Positions 23,782 to 34,087 of a stretch of 64,000 nucleotides of DNA are shown here, one piece after another. Every line of letters begins with the position of its first letter. Positions within the stretch are counted from its first letter, which is position 1. The DNA is taken from assembly GCF_014250685.1 (NCBI RefSeq), contig NZ_JACFAJ010000006.1:186001-250000 (forward strand). Direction: 5' to 3'. Below the pieces are notes generated by a model. That model had not been told where the DNA came from and searched no databases. It worked only from the letters and a program-made list of their open reading frames with translations. The position numbers and the translations under genes are program-made. The DNA is from Cetobacterium sp. 2A. Lineage in GTDB: Bacteria > Fusobacteriota > Fusobacteriia > Fusobacteriales > Fusobacteriaceae.

Positions 23782-25905
23782 TCATATTAGATTTATTGGG
23801 TCTATATCAACAGTTACTCTGAAGTCTTTATTTTCAAAGTTTTCTAATTTTTTCTTAAGTAAATTTTTATATTTATTTATTTCTGTTCTGCTTCCTTTTA
23901 TAAATATATTATATCTATATCTATCTTTAACTTTATATACTAAACTTTTCATTGGACCATAAATTTCAACTTTTTCACTCTTAATTTCATTACATAATTC
24001 TTGAGCAAATTTTTCTAATCCCTCCTCTTTTTTAGAAGAAATCCCTATATTTATTATTTTAGAAAATGGTGGATATTCTAGAAGCTCTCTATTTTCAATT
24101 TCTTGATTATAAAAGCTCTCATAATCATTTTCTAAAATTTTCTCGATTACATAACTTTCTGGTTGGTAGGTTTGAATTATTACTTCTCCTTTTTTCTCTC
24201 CTCTTCCAGCTCTTCCAGCAACTTGTGTAACCATCTGGAAAGTTCTTTCTCCCGATCTAAAATCTGGAATAGTCAATATTGTATCTGAATTTATTACTCC
24301 TACAAGTGTTACATTTGGAAAATGTAATCCTTTTGCAATCATTTGTGTTCCTATCATTATATCGTATTTCCCATTTAAAAAATCGTGGTACATATTTTCA
24401 TAGAATCCTTTTTCTTTCGATATATCTCCATCAACCCTTACAATATTAACTGGAAAATACTTTTTCAACTCTTCTTCTACTCTTTCGACACCTTTTCCAC
24501 TATGTGTAAGATTAGTACTTCCACACTTACTACATTTCTTTGAAAACTTTTTAGTAACTCCACAGTAATTGCACTTTAAAGTAGAATTACTAAAATAATA
24601 ATTCATCTTTATAGAGCAGTGTTCACACTCCTCCATATGACCGCATTCTTTGCATTGAATTAAAGTAGAATAACCTTTTCTATTTAAAAGTAGAATTACT
24701 TGTTCTTTTTTTAATAGCGTCATCTTTATCTTTTCTAATAATTCTTTACTAAAAAATTGATCCTCTTCAGCTTTCATATCAACTACTTTCATTTCAGGGA
24801 GCTTAGCATCATTATATCTATGTTCCATAGTGTATAGTTCAAATATACCTTTTTTTCCATAATAATAACTTTCAATCGATGGAGTTGCAGAACCTAAAAC
24901 AACTTTAGCCCCTTCAATCTCTGCTCTTTTTATTGCAACATACTTTGCATTATATCTTGGACTACTATCCTGTTTATAACTATTTTCATGTTCTTCATCT
25001 ATTATAATATATTCTAGATTTTTAACTGGAGCAAATATAGCTGACCTAACTCCAAGAACTATTCTTTTTTGTCCACTATATAAACTGTACCATTCTTTTG
25101 CTCTTTCACTATTAGTTAGTTTACTGTGTAAAATTGCAACACTATCATTAAATTCATCCTTAAACCTTTTAATCATCTGTGGAGTTAAAGAAATTTCAGG
25201 AACTAAAAATATTGATCCTCCTCCAGTTTTAAGGGCTTCTTTTATAAGCTGAATATATACTTCTGTTTTTCCTGAACCCGTTACTCCTCTTATAAGAAAA
25301 TGTCTACTTTTAGAATTTATTATCCCATTTTTCACATTGGATTGTTCTGTGTTTAATATGGCGTCCTTAACCTCTTTATAATTTCCTATTTCTTTTAAAA
25401 ATTTATTTTCTTCAAAATCTTTTATTTTTTTTTCTAAAATTAAATCTCCCATCTTAACCATTTCATCAATTGATTTTTTAGGAAAATGTTTTTCTAAAGT
25501 AACTTTACTTATAGATTTTTTCTTTTCTAAATATTTATGAATCTCATTTTTTTCACTTATTTCTTTTTCTGGATTTAAATAATAGATTGATTTATAAGAG
25601 ATATTCATTCCAGCTGGAACAGCAGTATTAAATATTTGCTCAAAGCTACACATATAATAATCTTTTATCCAAAGAAGTAACTTTATAAATTTCTCATCAA
25701 AGGATATCTGTTCATCCATTACTTTTTTTATAGGCAAAACTTTAAACTCAAAATTCTCAGTTAAGTCTTCTTCTATTACCACTCCAACCTTATCTCTATT
25801 TCTAAAAGAAACTAAAACTCTATCACCTATTTTTGCTTCTTCATTTTCAGCGCTATATGTAAAAAAATTATTCGTTCCTTCTAAGTATACTTTCCAATAT
25901 TTCAT
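23782..25905 (-). CDS. priA: Primosomal protein N' (PriA replication-restart helicase)
   Basis: A superfamily 2 3'-to-5' helicase that reloads the replisome at stalled forks. The 707-residue protein has an N-terminal fork-binding domain and Walker A GVTGSGKTEVY near residue 210. The DEEH box follows (YIIIDEEHENSYKQDSSPRYNA), then two zinc-binding cysteine clusters (CKECGHMEECEHC and CNYCGVTKKFSKKCSKC) and motif VI QVAGRAGRG. AGGAG precedes the ATG. Confidence 0.97.
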   Translation of the reverse strand: MKYWKVYLEGTNNFFTYSAENEEAKIGDRVLVSFRNRDKVGVVIEEDLTENFEFKVLPIKKVMDEQISFDEKFIKLLLWIKDYYMCSFEQIFNTAVPAGMNISYKSIYYLNPEKEISEKNEIHKYLEKKKSISKVTLEKHFPKKSIDEMVKMGDLILEKKIKDFEENKFLKEIGNYKEVKDAILNTEQSNVKNGIINSKSRHFLIRGVTGSGKTEVYIQLIKEALKTGGGSIFLVPEISLTPQMIKRFKDEFNDSVAILHSKLTNSERAKEWYSLYSGQKRIVLGVRSAIFAPVKNLEYIIIDEEHENSYKQDSSPRYNAKYVAIKRAEIEGAKVVLGSATPSIESYYYGKKGIFELYTMEHRYNDAKLPEMKVVDMKAEEDQFFSKELLEKIKMTLLKKEQVILLLNRKGYSTLIQCKECGHMEECEHCSIKMNYYFSNSTLKCNYCGVTKKFSKKCSKCGSTNLTHSGKGVERVEEELKKYFPVNIVRVDGDISKEKGFYENMYHDFLNGKYDIMIGTQMIAKGLHFPNVTLVGVINSDTILTIPDFRSGERTFQMVTQVAGRAGRGEKKGEVIIQTYQPESYVIEKILENDYESFYNQEIENRELLEYPPFSKIINIGISSKKEEGLEKFAQELCNEIKSEKVEIYGPMKSLVYKVKDRYRYNIFIKGSRTEINKYKNLLKKKLENFENKDFRVTVDIDPINLI

Positions 25906-25914
25906 TTATTTCTC

Positions 25915-28059
25915 CTATTTTAAAAGTATTCTTATTTTCTTTACTTTTTCAAGTTCTTCTCCTGCTTTTGGATACTGTTCAAAAGCCTTTCCTGTTCCTG
26001 ACATACTAATTTCATAGTTATAATTTTTAAATATATTTAAAATATCCCTAGCAGTTAAATCTTTTAAGTCAGGCATAGTCGTCATAATTTCTTCCGGTAC
26101 CAAAACTTGTTCTGATTTTATCTTTTGAATTTCCGGATTTATATTCGTTATTTCTTTTGATAGAATATTCTTACTCTTAACGATTCTTCTAACTACTTCA
26201 CCAAGGACTGGTGCTGCTGTGGCTCCTCCAAACTTATTATAAAGTATATCTGCCTGAGGTTTTAGTAACATTATTAAAACTACATATCTTGGCTTTTCTA
26301 CTGGGAAAAATCCTATTGCCGAAGTTAAATACTCATGCTTTATATATTTCCCATTTAAACTTAGTTGAGCAGTTCCTGTTTTTCCACCTATTCTATATCC
26401 TTCAACCATGGCTTTTTTAGCAGTTCCATCTTCAACTGTTTTTTCCATCATCTCTCTCATATTTTGAGAAACTTTTTCACTTATTATTTTTCTTACTGGA
26501 GCTGGAAGATTCCTTCTTATAACCACACCATTTTTATCCTCAACTTTTTCTACTAAATATGGTCTATATAATACTCCTCCATTTACGATTGCTGAAAAAG
26601 CCATCACCATTTGAATTGGAGTTACAGCTATTCCTTGTCCAAATGACATTGTACTCTTCTTTAATTTATCCCATCTCTTGCTTGAAATAGTATATGGCTT
26701 TCTCTCATATGGAAAATCAATTCCAGTTTTATCATATAATCCAAAGCTTTTTAGATACTCCTCAAATTTTGTTTCTGTAAATCTGTCTCCAATTAAAACC
26801 ATTCCAACATTACTTGATTTTTTAATTATATCATCTAATGTTATAATCCCTTTTACACTTCTACTACTTTCCCTTATGGTATGGTTATATTTCTTTATTG
26901 TTCCATCTCCTATGTCAAAAGTACTACTTCTTCTAACATACCCTTCATTTAAGGCTGATGCGACTATTACCGGTTTAAATATAGATCCCGGTTCAACTTG
27001 GTTTTGAAAAAGAGGATTTCTTATCTCCTTTTTTCCCTTACTGTAAAATGATGTCCCTAGAACTTTTCCAGTATTTGGGTCTACTACAATTCCATATGCC
27101 TCTTCTGATTTAGTATTTTCAAACTGTTTTTTTAACTCATCATTTAATATATAATGAATTTCATGATCTATTGTTAAATGTATATTCTTACCATCTAACT
27201 CTTGATTCATTTCAGCTTTCGATGTCGGTAACTTTATTCCTAAACTTCTAATACTCGGGCTTGTTCTTTTTATCTCATTTCCTCTAAGATATTGTTCATA
27301 TTGTTTTTCAACACCAAAAGTTCCTTTTTTTATATCTGTTTCATCATTTTTTAAAAATCCAATATTTCCAACTAAATTTTCAAATATATCTCTTCTATAG
27401 TATTTTCTTTCTTTTCTTCCATCCAAAAATAACTCCTTCGTTCTCAAAATACCATGTTTTTTTAGTATGATATCTACTTCTTTTTTCTCGATATCATTTA
27501 AATCTTTTTCTAATCTTCTATATCTTCTTCCTTCCAGTCCAAGTTTTTTAATCTCTTTTGCGATTGAATAATAATTTCCCTTTACATATTTTTTATCTAT
27601 AAGTTCTTTAAGAGCTTTAAAACTTTCTTCTTTCTTTATTGCAGTTTCTGGATCTATAATTAAACTATAGATATTCACATTATATGCTAATCCTTTTCCA
27701 GTTGAATCATATATACTTCCCCTATCTCCACTTTCAGGAAAACTACCCGTTATTTGTTTAGCTACAGCTGCCTCATAAATTTTAGAGTTAAAAACTTGAA
27801 TATGAATAAGTCTAAATATTAAAACTAGCATAAGTAATCCAACTATATCTATTCCAACTGATACTCTTATATTAAAGTTATTATTTTTTTTATTTTTTTT
27901 CCATTTTGTAAAAATTAAAAGTAAATATACTAAAATTAGCATAAGTCCAACGGTAAGAAGATGAATTTTAAAATAAATTGAACATCCTATCCCTAATATC
28001 AATGACACCAGAGAGATTATTTTTAATCTCTTGACTACCAATTCCCCACCATCCCTCAA
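25915..28059 (-). CDS. FtsI/PBP3-like peptidoglycan transpeptidase with PASTA domain
   Basis: A class B penicillin-binding protein of 714 residues that cross-links septal peptidoglycan. It has a PBP dimerisation domain (about 95-280) and a transpeptidase domain with Ser359-x-x-Lys362 (PGSIFKP), SSN at 415-417 and KTG at 560-562. A C-terminal PASTA-like domain starts near 655. Unusually, three hydrophobic helices precede it (about 11-30, 32-50 and 67-88) where one is normal. The start is uncertain: TTG 28059 is the longest, and a TTG six codons later has GGTGGGG just upstream. It heads an operon with priA, def and divIC. Confidence 0.9.
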   Translation of the reverse strand: MRDGGELVVKRLKIISLVSLILGIGCSIYFKIHLLTVGLMLILVYLLLIFTKWKKNKKNNNFNIRVSVGIDIVGLLMLVLIFRLIHIQVFNSKIYEAAVAKQITGSFPESGDRGSIYDSTGKGLAYNVNIYSLIIDPETAIKKEESFKALKELIDKKYVKGNYYSIAKEIKKLGLEGRRYRRLEKDLNDIEKKEVDIILKKHGILRTKELFLDGRKERKYYRRDIFENLVGNIGFLKNDETDIKKGTFGVEKQYEQYLRGNEIKRTSPSIRSLGIKLPTSKAEMNQELDGKNIHLTIDHEIHYILNDELKKQFENTKSEEAYGIVVDPNTGKVLGTSFYSKGKKEIRNPLFQNQVEPGSIFKPVIVASALNEGYVRRSSTFDIGDGTIKKYNHTIRESSRSVKGIITLDDIIKKSSNVGMVLIGDRFTETKFEEYLKSFGLYDKTGIDFPYERKPYTISSKRWDKLKKSTMSFGQGIAVTPIQMVMAFSAIVNGGVLYRPYLVEKVEDKNGVVIRRNLPAPVRKIISEKVSQNMREMMEKTVEDGTAKKAMVEGYRIGGKTGTAQLSLNGKYIKHEYLTSAIGFFPVEKPRYVVLIMLLKPQADILYNKFGGATAAPVLGEVVRRIVKSKNILSKEITNINPEIQKIKSEQVLVPEEIMTTMPDLKDLTARDILNIFKNYNYEISMSGTGKAFEQYPKAGEELEKVKKIRILLK

Positions 28060-28094
28060 AATAATTGTATATTTTATTATACCAAATAACAGTT

Positions 28095-28122
28095 AAAAAA
28101 AAAAGGAAAGCTCTCGCTTTCC
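28095..28122 (-). terminator. Terminator of the pyruvate oxidoreductase gene
   Basis: A GGAAAGC/GCTTTCC stem (28105-28122) with a 4-base loop, followed on the minus strand by ten T residues. It begins 13 bases after the stop codon. Confidence 0.9.
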
Positions 28123-28135
28123 CTCTTATTTAAAA

Positions 28136-31100
28136 CTATTTAGCTTCTGTTCCTTCAGTAGAGAAATCTAAAGACGCTAGTCTTTGATATTGTCTCCATC
28201 TTCTTTGAGCTTCAGCTTTATTTTTAGCAAATAGAACTTTTGAATCTTCTGGATGAGTCTTAGTAAGAGTTGCATATCTTACTTCTCCCATTAGATAATC
28301 GTTATATTTATCCCATTGTGGTTCTTTCGAATCTATTTGAAGTGGGTTTTTACCCTCTTTCTCTAGTAATGGGTTGTATCTGAATATTGGCCAGTATCCG
28401 CACTCAGTCGCAAGTTTCATTTCCTGTTGACTTTGTCCCATACCTTTCTTAATTCCATGACTTATACATGGAGAGTAAGCTATGATGATTGATGGACCTG
28501 GATATGCCTCAGCTTCAGCTATTGCTTTTAAGTACTGCTGTTGGTTTGCACCCATAGATACTTGTGCAACATAGATATGTCCATAAGACATAGATATTGC
28601 AGCTAAATCTTTCTTCTTATTTGGTTTTCCTGCTGCTGCGAACTTAGCAACCGCTCCTGTTTGAGTTGACTTAGATGCTTGTCCACCAGTATTTGAGTAG
28701 ATCTCTGTATCCATTACTAAAACATTAACATCATCAGATGTTGCTAGAACGTGATCAAGACCTCCATAACCGATATCATAAGCCCAACCGTCTCCTCCGA
28801 AGATCCATTGAGATTTTTTAACTAGATATTGCTTAAGATCTAATATCTCTCTAGCAACTTCACAGTCACATGCTTCTAACATAGGAACTAATTTATTTTT
28901 AATCTCTTTAGTCTTTTCTCCATTTCCTTTATTTGCAATCCACTCTTCAAATAAAGCTTTTACTTCTGGAGATACTGATTCCATATTTGATTCCATGATG
29001 TGTTGGATTCTATCTCTCATTGCACCTACTGCAACTGACATTCCGTATCCAAATTCAGCATTGTCTTCAAATAGTGAGTTACCCCATGAAGGTCCTTCTC
29101 CACAAGCATTTGTTGTATAAGGAGTTGAAGGAGCTGATCCTCCATAAATTGATGAACATCCAGTTGCATTGGCTATCATCATTCTATCTCCGAATAATTG
29201 AGTTATTGCTTTGATGTAAGGAGTTTCTCCACATCCTCCACAAGCTCCGTGGAATTCAAATAGAGGTTGAGCAAATTGAGATCCTTTTACAGTATTCTTA
29301 GGCATTAAAGTATCTTTGTAAGTTACTTTGTTGAATAAGTAATCTGCATTTTCTTGCTCTCCTGCTTCCATTTCTTGAGCAATTGGTACCATTACTAAAG
29401 CTTTCTCTTTAGCTGGACATACGTTAGCACAAAGCCCACATCCTGTACAATCTAATGGAGAAACTTGTATTTTATAAGATAATCCCTCTAATCCTTTTCC
29501 GATTGGAGTTTTAGTTTTTAATTCGTTTGGAGATGCTGCTTTTTCCTCTTCTGTCATTAAGAATGGTCTGATTACAGCATGTGGACAAACATATGAACAC
29601 TGGTTACATTGGATACAGTTTTCCATTTTCCATTCAGGAACGCTAACTGCTACTCCTCTTTTTTCAAATGCTGTAGTTCCGTTTTCAAATGTTCCATCAG
29701 CATACTCTAAGAATGTAGATACAGGAAGTGAATCCCCTTTCATAGCATTAATAGGCTTACATATTTTGTCTACGAATTTCTCTAATGGAGTACAAGAACA
29801 TCCACCACAAGAACATCCTGATTCCTCAGATTCTACTTCAGTTGTAAGATTTGCCCAAGCTGGATCTACTGTTACTTCAACAATTTCTCCTGCTCCTCTA
29901 TCAATAGCTTCAAAGTTCATTTTTACAATTTCTGCACCTTTGTTACCATATGATTTTTCAGCATAGTCTTTCATGTATTTTTGTGCGTCTTCAAATGGAA
30001 TTACATCTGCTAATTTAAAGAATGCTGATTGCATTATTGTATTAGTTCTTCCACCTAATCCGATTTCTGTTGCAAGTTTGTTTGCATTGATGATGTAGAA
30101 TTTAGCATTCTTTTCAGCTAAGCTTTTCTTAACTGAATTTGGTAAGTTGCTTACAGCTTCCTCTTTATCCCAAACACAGTTTAGTAAGAATGATCCATTC
30201 TTCTTTAATCCACCAATCATATCATATTGAGTTAAGTAAGCTGGAACTGAACATGCAACAAAGTTTGGTGCTGATACTAAGTATGTAGATCTAATTGGCT
30301 CTTTACCAAATCTTAGGTGAGATCTTGTTGATCCTCCAGATTTCTTAGAATCATATGCAAAATATCCTTGTGCATATAAATCTGTTTTATCTCCTATGAT
30401 TTTAATAGAGTTTTTATTAGCTCCTACTGTTCCATCTGAACCTAATCCAAAGAATAGACATTCTCTTACTGAATCAGAAGTTGTATCTATATGTGGACCA
30501 ACTTCTAAAGATTTGAATGTAACGTCATCAGTTATACCAACAACAAATCCATCTTTAGGAGTTTCAGCTTTTAAGTTATCAAATACTGCTAACATTTGAG
30601 CTGGAGTTGTATCTTTTGAAGATAATCCATATCTTCCACCAACGATTACTGGAGCGTTATCCATTCCATAGAATAATCCTTTGATATCCATGTATAGAGG
30701 TTCTCCTAAAGCTCCTGGCTCTTTTGTTCTATCTAAAACAGCAATTTTCTTAACTGTCTTAGGGAATACATTAAAGAAATACTCTGAAGAGAATGGTCTG
30801 TAAAGGTGAACGTTTATTATACCTACTTTTTCTCCCTTAGCCATTAAGTAATCTACAGTTTCTTGTAATGTTTCACAAACAGATCCCATAGCTATGATTA
30901 TATGCTCAGCTTCTGGATGTCCGTAGAAGTTAAATGGTTTGTATTCTCTTCCTGTTGCTTTAGAGATTTCAGCCATGTACTCAGCTACGATTGCAGGAAC
31001 TGCATCATAATATTTATTTTGAACTTCTCTAGTTTGGAAATAGATATCATCATTTTGAGCTGTTCCTTTTGTTACTGGGTGCTCAGGGTTTAATGCTCTA

Positions 31101-31714
31101 TTTCTAAATGCTTTTATAGCATCCATATCTACTAAATTTCTAAATACTTCATAATCCATAAGTTCAACTTTTTGGATTTCATGTGAAGTTCTGAATCCAT
31201 CAAATATATTCATGAAAGGAACTCTTGATTTTATAGCTGCTAAGTGAGCTACTCCAGAAAGGTCCATAACTTCTTGAACTGAACTTTCAAATAACATAGC
31301 AAATCCAGTTTGCTTTGCTGCGTAAACGTCTTGATGATCTCCAAATATTGAAAGAGCTTGTGCAGCTAGTGATCTAGCTGAAACGTGGATAACACTTGGT
31401 AAAAGTTCTCCAGCTATTTTATACATGTTTGGTATTTTTAAAAGTAATCCTTGAGATGCTGTATATGTAGTTGTTAAAGCTCCAGCTTGTAATGATCCAT
31501 GAACTGTTCCTGCTGCTCCAGCTTCTGATTGCATTTCTACAACTTTAACTGGTACTCCAAACATGTTCTTGATTCCTCTAGCAGCCCACTCATCTGTGTA
31601 CTCTGCCATTGGTGAAGATGGAGTTATTGGATAAATTCCTGCTACTTCTGTAAAGGCGTATCCTGCATATGCTGCAGCTTGGTTTCCATCCATAGTTTGC
31701 ATTTTTTTTGCCAT
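28136..31714 (-). CDS. nifJ: Pyruvate:ferredoxin (flavodoxin) oxidoreductase
   Basis: Oxidatively decarboxylates pyruvate to acetyl-CoA and CO2 and reduces ferredoxin or flavodoxin; the central step of the fermentation. At 1192 residues it is the single-chain form, with fused alpha, gamma, delta and beta parts in order. Visible features are the PITPSSPMAEYTDEW N-terminus, two 4Fe-4S motifs (CIQCNQCSYVCP and CTGCGLCANVCP), the HGACGGCGETPY cluster region, and the TPP motif FGGDGWAYDIGYGG with DTEIYSNTGGQ. An extra cluster CSCGGCSC (Cys634-641) lies before the ferredoxin-like part. GGGGAGG precedes the ATG. Next to ackA and pta, it completes pyruvate to acetate plus ATP. Confidence 0.97.
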   Translation of the reverse strand: MAKKMQTMDGNQAAAYAGYAFTEVAGIYPITPSSPMAEYTDEWAARGIKNMFGVPVKVVEMQSEAGAAGTVHGSLQAGALTTTYTASQGLLLKIPNMYKIAGELLPSVIHVSARSLAAQALSIFGDHQDVYAAKQTGFAMLFESSVQEVMDLSGVAHLAAIKSRVPFMNIFDGFRTSHEIQKVELMDYEVFRNLVDMDAIKAFRNRALNPEHPVTKGTAQNDDIYFQTREVQNKYYDAVPAIVAEYMAEISKATGREYKPFNFYGHPEAEHIIIAMGSVCETLQETVDYLMAKGEKVGIINVHLYRPFSSEYFFNVFPKTVKKIAVLDRTKEPGALGEPLYMDIKGLFYGMDNAPVIVGGRYGLSSKDTTPAQMLAVFDNLKAETPKDGFVVGITDDVTFKSLEVGPHIDTTSDSVRECLFFGLGSDGTVGANKNSIKIIGDKTDLYAQGYFAYDSKKSGGSTRSHLRFGKEPIRSTYLVSAPNFVACSVPAYLTQYDMIGGLKKNGSFLLNCVWDKEEAVSNLPNSVKKSLAEKNAKFYIINANKLATEIGLGGRTNTIMQSAFFKLADVIPFEDAQKYMKDYAEKSYGNKGAEIVKMNFEAIDRGAGEIVEVTVDPAWANLTTEVESEESGCSCGGCSCTPLEKFVDKICKPINAMKGDSLPVSTFLEYADGTFENGTTAFEKRGVAVSVPEWKMENCIQCNQCSYVCPHAVIRPFLMTEEEKAASPNELKTKTPIGKGLEGLSYKIQVSPLDCTGCGLCANVCPAKEKALVMVPIAQEMEAGEQENADYLFNKVTYKDTLMPKNTVKGSQFAQPLFEFHGACGGCGETPYIKAITQLFGDRMMIANATGCSSIYGGSAPSTPYTTNACGEGPSWGNSLFEDNAEFGYGMSVAVGAMRDRIQHIMESNMESVSPEVKALFEEWIANKGNGEKTKEIKNKLVPMLEACDCEVAREILDLKQYLVKKSQWIFGGDGWAYDIGYGGLDHVLATSDDVNVLVMDTEIYSNTGGQASKSTQTGAVAKFAAAGKPNKKKDLAAISMSYGHIYVAQVSMGANQQQYLKAIAEAEAYPGPSIIIAYSPCISHGIKKGMGQSQQEMKLATECGYWPIFRYNPLLEKEGKNPLQIDSKEPQWDKYNDYLMGEVRYATLTKTHPEDSKVLFAKNKAEAQRRWRQYQRLASLDFSTEGTEAK

Positions 31715-31734
31715 TTTGTTTTTCCTCCCCTTAA

Positions 31735-31764
31735 CCTAATTAAATTTTTTAATTATCAATTAGG
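31735..31764. repeat. Short inverted repeat in the leader of the pyruvate oxidoreductase gene
   Basis: CCTAATT (31735-31741) and AATTAGG (31758-31764) flank a 16-base AT-rich centre, adjacent to the GGGGAGG ribosome site. It could be an operator or a weak RNA hairpin. Confidence 0.35.
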
Positions 31765-31807
31765 CCAGTTAGTTTTTTTGGTTTTTTATTTTGGTTTTTT
31801 TATATAA

Positions 31808-33007
31808 TTACCCTTTTACGATTGAATAAGTGTCTCTAGCGATTACTAACTCTTCGTTTGTAGGTATTTTATAAACTGCTACTTTTGACTCAGGAGTTGT
31901 TAATAAAACATTACCTTTTTGTCTCTTTGAGTTAATTTCTTTATCTAAATCTACACCTAAGAACTCTAATCCTTTTAAGATAGCTTCTCTAGCTTTTCCA
32001 GAATTCTCTCCAATTCCTCCAGTGAAGCATATTGCGTCTACTCCACCTAATTGTGCTGCATAGTTTCCAACGTAAGCTCTTATTCTGTAAGCAAACATAT
32101 CTTCAGCAAGTATTGCTCTTTCGTCCCCTGCTGCTGCTGCAATTTCCATATCTCTACAGTCAGATGACTTTCCAAATACTCCTAAAATTCCAGACTCTTT
32201 GTTCATTCTATTATCCATATCTTTATCAGACATTTCTCTTTTATTTTTTATGAATAAAACTGCTGCAGGATCGATATCTCCACATCTAGTTCCCATCATG
32301 ATTCCTTGTAATGGAGTAAGTCCCATTGAAGTATCTATACATTTTCCGTTCTTAACAGCTGATATAGATCCTCCGTTTCCTAGGTGACATACAATTATTT
32401 TAGACTCTTCAGGATTTCCAAGTAACTCTATAGCTACTCCAGAAACGAACTTATGTGAAGTTCCGTGGAATCCATACTTTCTTACTTTTAACTCTTCATA
32501 ATCTGCATATGGTAATGCATACATGAACGCCTCAGCTGGCATAGTTTGGTGGAAAGCTGTATCGAATACTGCTACGTTTGGTGTAGTTGGCATTAATTCT
32601 TGCATAGTTCTAATTCCAAGAATGTTAGCTGGGTTATGTAATGGAGCAAGTTCTGAAACTGCTTCAATTCCTTTCATTACATCTTCAGTTATTAGTACAG
32701 AAGTTGCGAACTCTTCTCCACCATGAACAACTCTGTGTCCAACAGCGTCTATTTCTTCAACTGATTTGATTACTCCGTACTCTGGGTTTGTTATAGCTTT
32801 TATAACAAGTGTTAAAGCTTCTTTATGAGTAGGCATATCATGCTCTACTGTTACTTCGAAATCTGTAGCTGGATTTTCATATTCCATTTTTGATCCTGCG
32901 ATTCCGATTCTCTCACAAAGACCTATTGCAAATAGCTCTCCTGTTTGAGGATTTAATAATTGGTACTTAAGAGATGAACTCCCACAGTTAATAACTAAAA
33001 CTTTCAT
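31808..33007 (-). CDS. ackA: Acetate kinase
   Basis: Makes ATP and acetate from acetyl phosphate. The 399-residue protein has the ASKHA-fold signatures VLVINCGSSSLKYQL at the N-terminus, RKYGFHGTSHKFV near 180 and VCHLGNGGSI near 206. The nucleotide-binding FTGGIGENSG lies near 325. AAAGGTGG precedes the ATG. It follows pta by 46 bases and probably reads through to the pyruvate oxidoreductase gene, since I see no terminator in the 93-base gap. Confidence 0.98.
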   Translation of the reverse strand: MKVLVINCGSSSLKYQLLNPQTGELFAIGLCERIGIAGSKMEYENPATDFEVTVEHDMPTHKEALTLVIKAITNPEYGVIKSVEEIDAVGHRVVHGGEEFATSVLITEDVMKGIEAVSELAPLHNPANILGIRTMQELMPTTPNVAVFDTAFHQTMPAEAFMYALPYADYEELKVRKYGFHGTSHKFVSGVAIELLGNPEESKIIVCHLGNGGSISAVKNGKCIDTSMGLTPLQGIMMGTRCGDIDPAAVLFIKNKREMSDKDMDNRMNKESGILGVFGKSSDCRDMEIAAAAGDERAILAEDMFAYRIRAYVGNYAAQLGGVDAICFTGGIGENSGKAREAILKGLEFLGVDLDKEINSKRQKGNVLLTTPESKVAVYKIPTNEELVIARDTYSIVKG

Positions 33008-33053
33008 TTTTTACCACCTTTATCTATAAGTTTAATTTTGTTTGTCAATATAA

Positions 33054-34058
33054 TTAGTTTTGTTTTCCAGCTTGAGCTGAAGTTATAGCTGTTAAATTGA
33101 TGATATCATCAACTGAACATCCTCTTGATAAGTCATTTATAGGTGCTCCTAGTCCTTGAATTAAAGGCCCATAAGCTTCTGCATTTGCAAGTCTTTGAAC
33201 AAGCTTGTATCCAATGTTTCCAGCCGCTAGGTTAGGGAATATTAGAACGTTTGCAGATCCTGCTACTGTAGAATTTGGAGCTTTTTTAACTCCTACTGCT
33301 TTAACTAATGCAGCGTCAGCTTGTAACTCTTCTTCAAATTCAAATGTAACATTTCTTTCTCTTAATATTTCTCCAGCTTTTTTAACAACATCTACAGAAT
33401 CATGTTTTGCAGATCCTTTAGTTGAGAATGTCATTAATGCAACTTTTGGAACTATTCCAGCTACATTTTTAGCTGTTTCTGCAGCTTCAGAAGCGATATC
33501 AGCTAATTGCTCTGATGTAGGTTCTGGTATAACTGCACAGTCACCAAATATTAATATATCTCCATATGTATCTGTATTTTGAGTTAATTCCATTAGGAAA
33601 ACTGATGAAACTGTTTTTATTCCTGGCTTAGTTCCAACTACTTGGATTCCAGCTCTTAATACGTTAGCTGTAGGAGAATCTGATCCAGAAACCATTCCTG
33701 CTACATCTCCCATTTTAACCATCATAGCACCGAAGAAATTTACATCAGCTAGTAAAACTTCTCTAGCTTTTTCTGCTGTCATTCCTTTTGCTGCTCTTAA
33801 CTCATGAAGCTTCTCTACATAAGCGTCTGTTCTTGCATAAGTTTTAGGATCTACTATTTCAACACCATCTAGTGATAATCCAAGTTCTTTTGCAAAATTT
33901 CTTATAGTTCCTTCGTCCCCAACTAAAACTGGAGTAGCTAATTGATCTGCAACTATTCCTACTGCTGCTCTTACTACTCTCTCGTCTGTAGCTTCAGGTA
34001 AAACTATTTTATTTCCTAAAGCTTTAGCTTTTTCTCTTATTTGAACTATGATACTCAT
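33054..34058 (-). CDS. pta: Phosphate acetyltransferase
   Basis: Interconverts acetyl-CoA and acetyl phosphate, feeding acetate kinase. At 334 residues it is the short, single-domain (PTA_PTB) form. It begins IREKAKALGNKIVLPEATDERV, with the characteristic GMVSGSDSPTANVLRAGIQ and the C-terminal FPNLAAGNIGYKLVQRLA and PINDLSRGCS motifs. GGGAGG precedes the ATG. It is the first gene of the pta-ackA-nifJ group and has an 85-base leader containing repeat elements. Confidence 0.97.
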   Translation of the reverse strand: MSIIVQIREKAKALGNKIVLPEATDERVVRAAVGIVADQLATPVLVGDEGTIRNFAKELGLSLDGVEIVDPKTYARTDAYVEKLHELRAAKGMTAEKAREVLLADVNFFGAMMVKMGDVAGMVSGSDSPTANVLRAGIQVVGTKPGIKTVSSVFLMELTQNTDTYGDILIFGDCAVIPEPTSEQLADIASEAAETAKNVAGIVPKVALMTFSTKGSAKHDSVDVVKKAGEILRERNVTFEFEEELQADAALVKAVGVKKAPNSTVAGSANVLIFPNLAAGNIGYKLVQRLANAEAYGPLIQGLGAPINDLSRGCSVDDIINLTAITSAQAGKQN

Positions 34059-34087
34059 CCCAATGCCTCCCTATTTTATATTTAATT

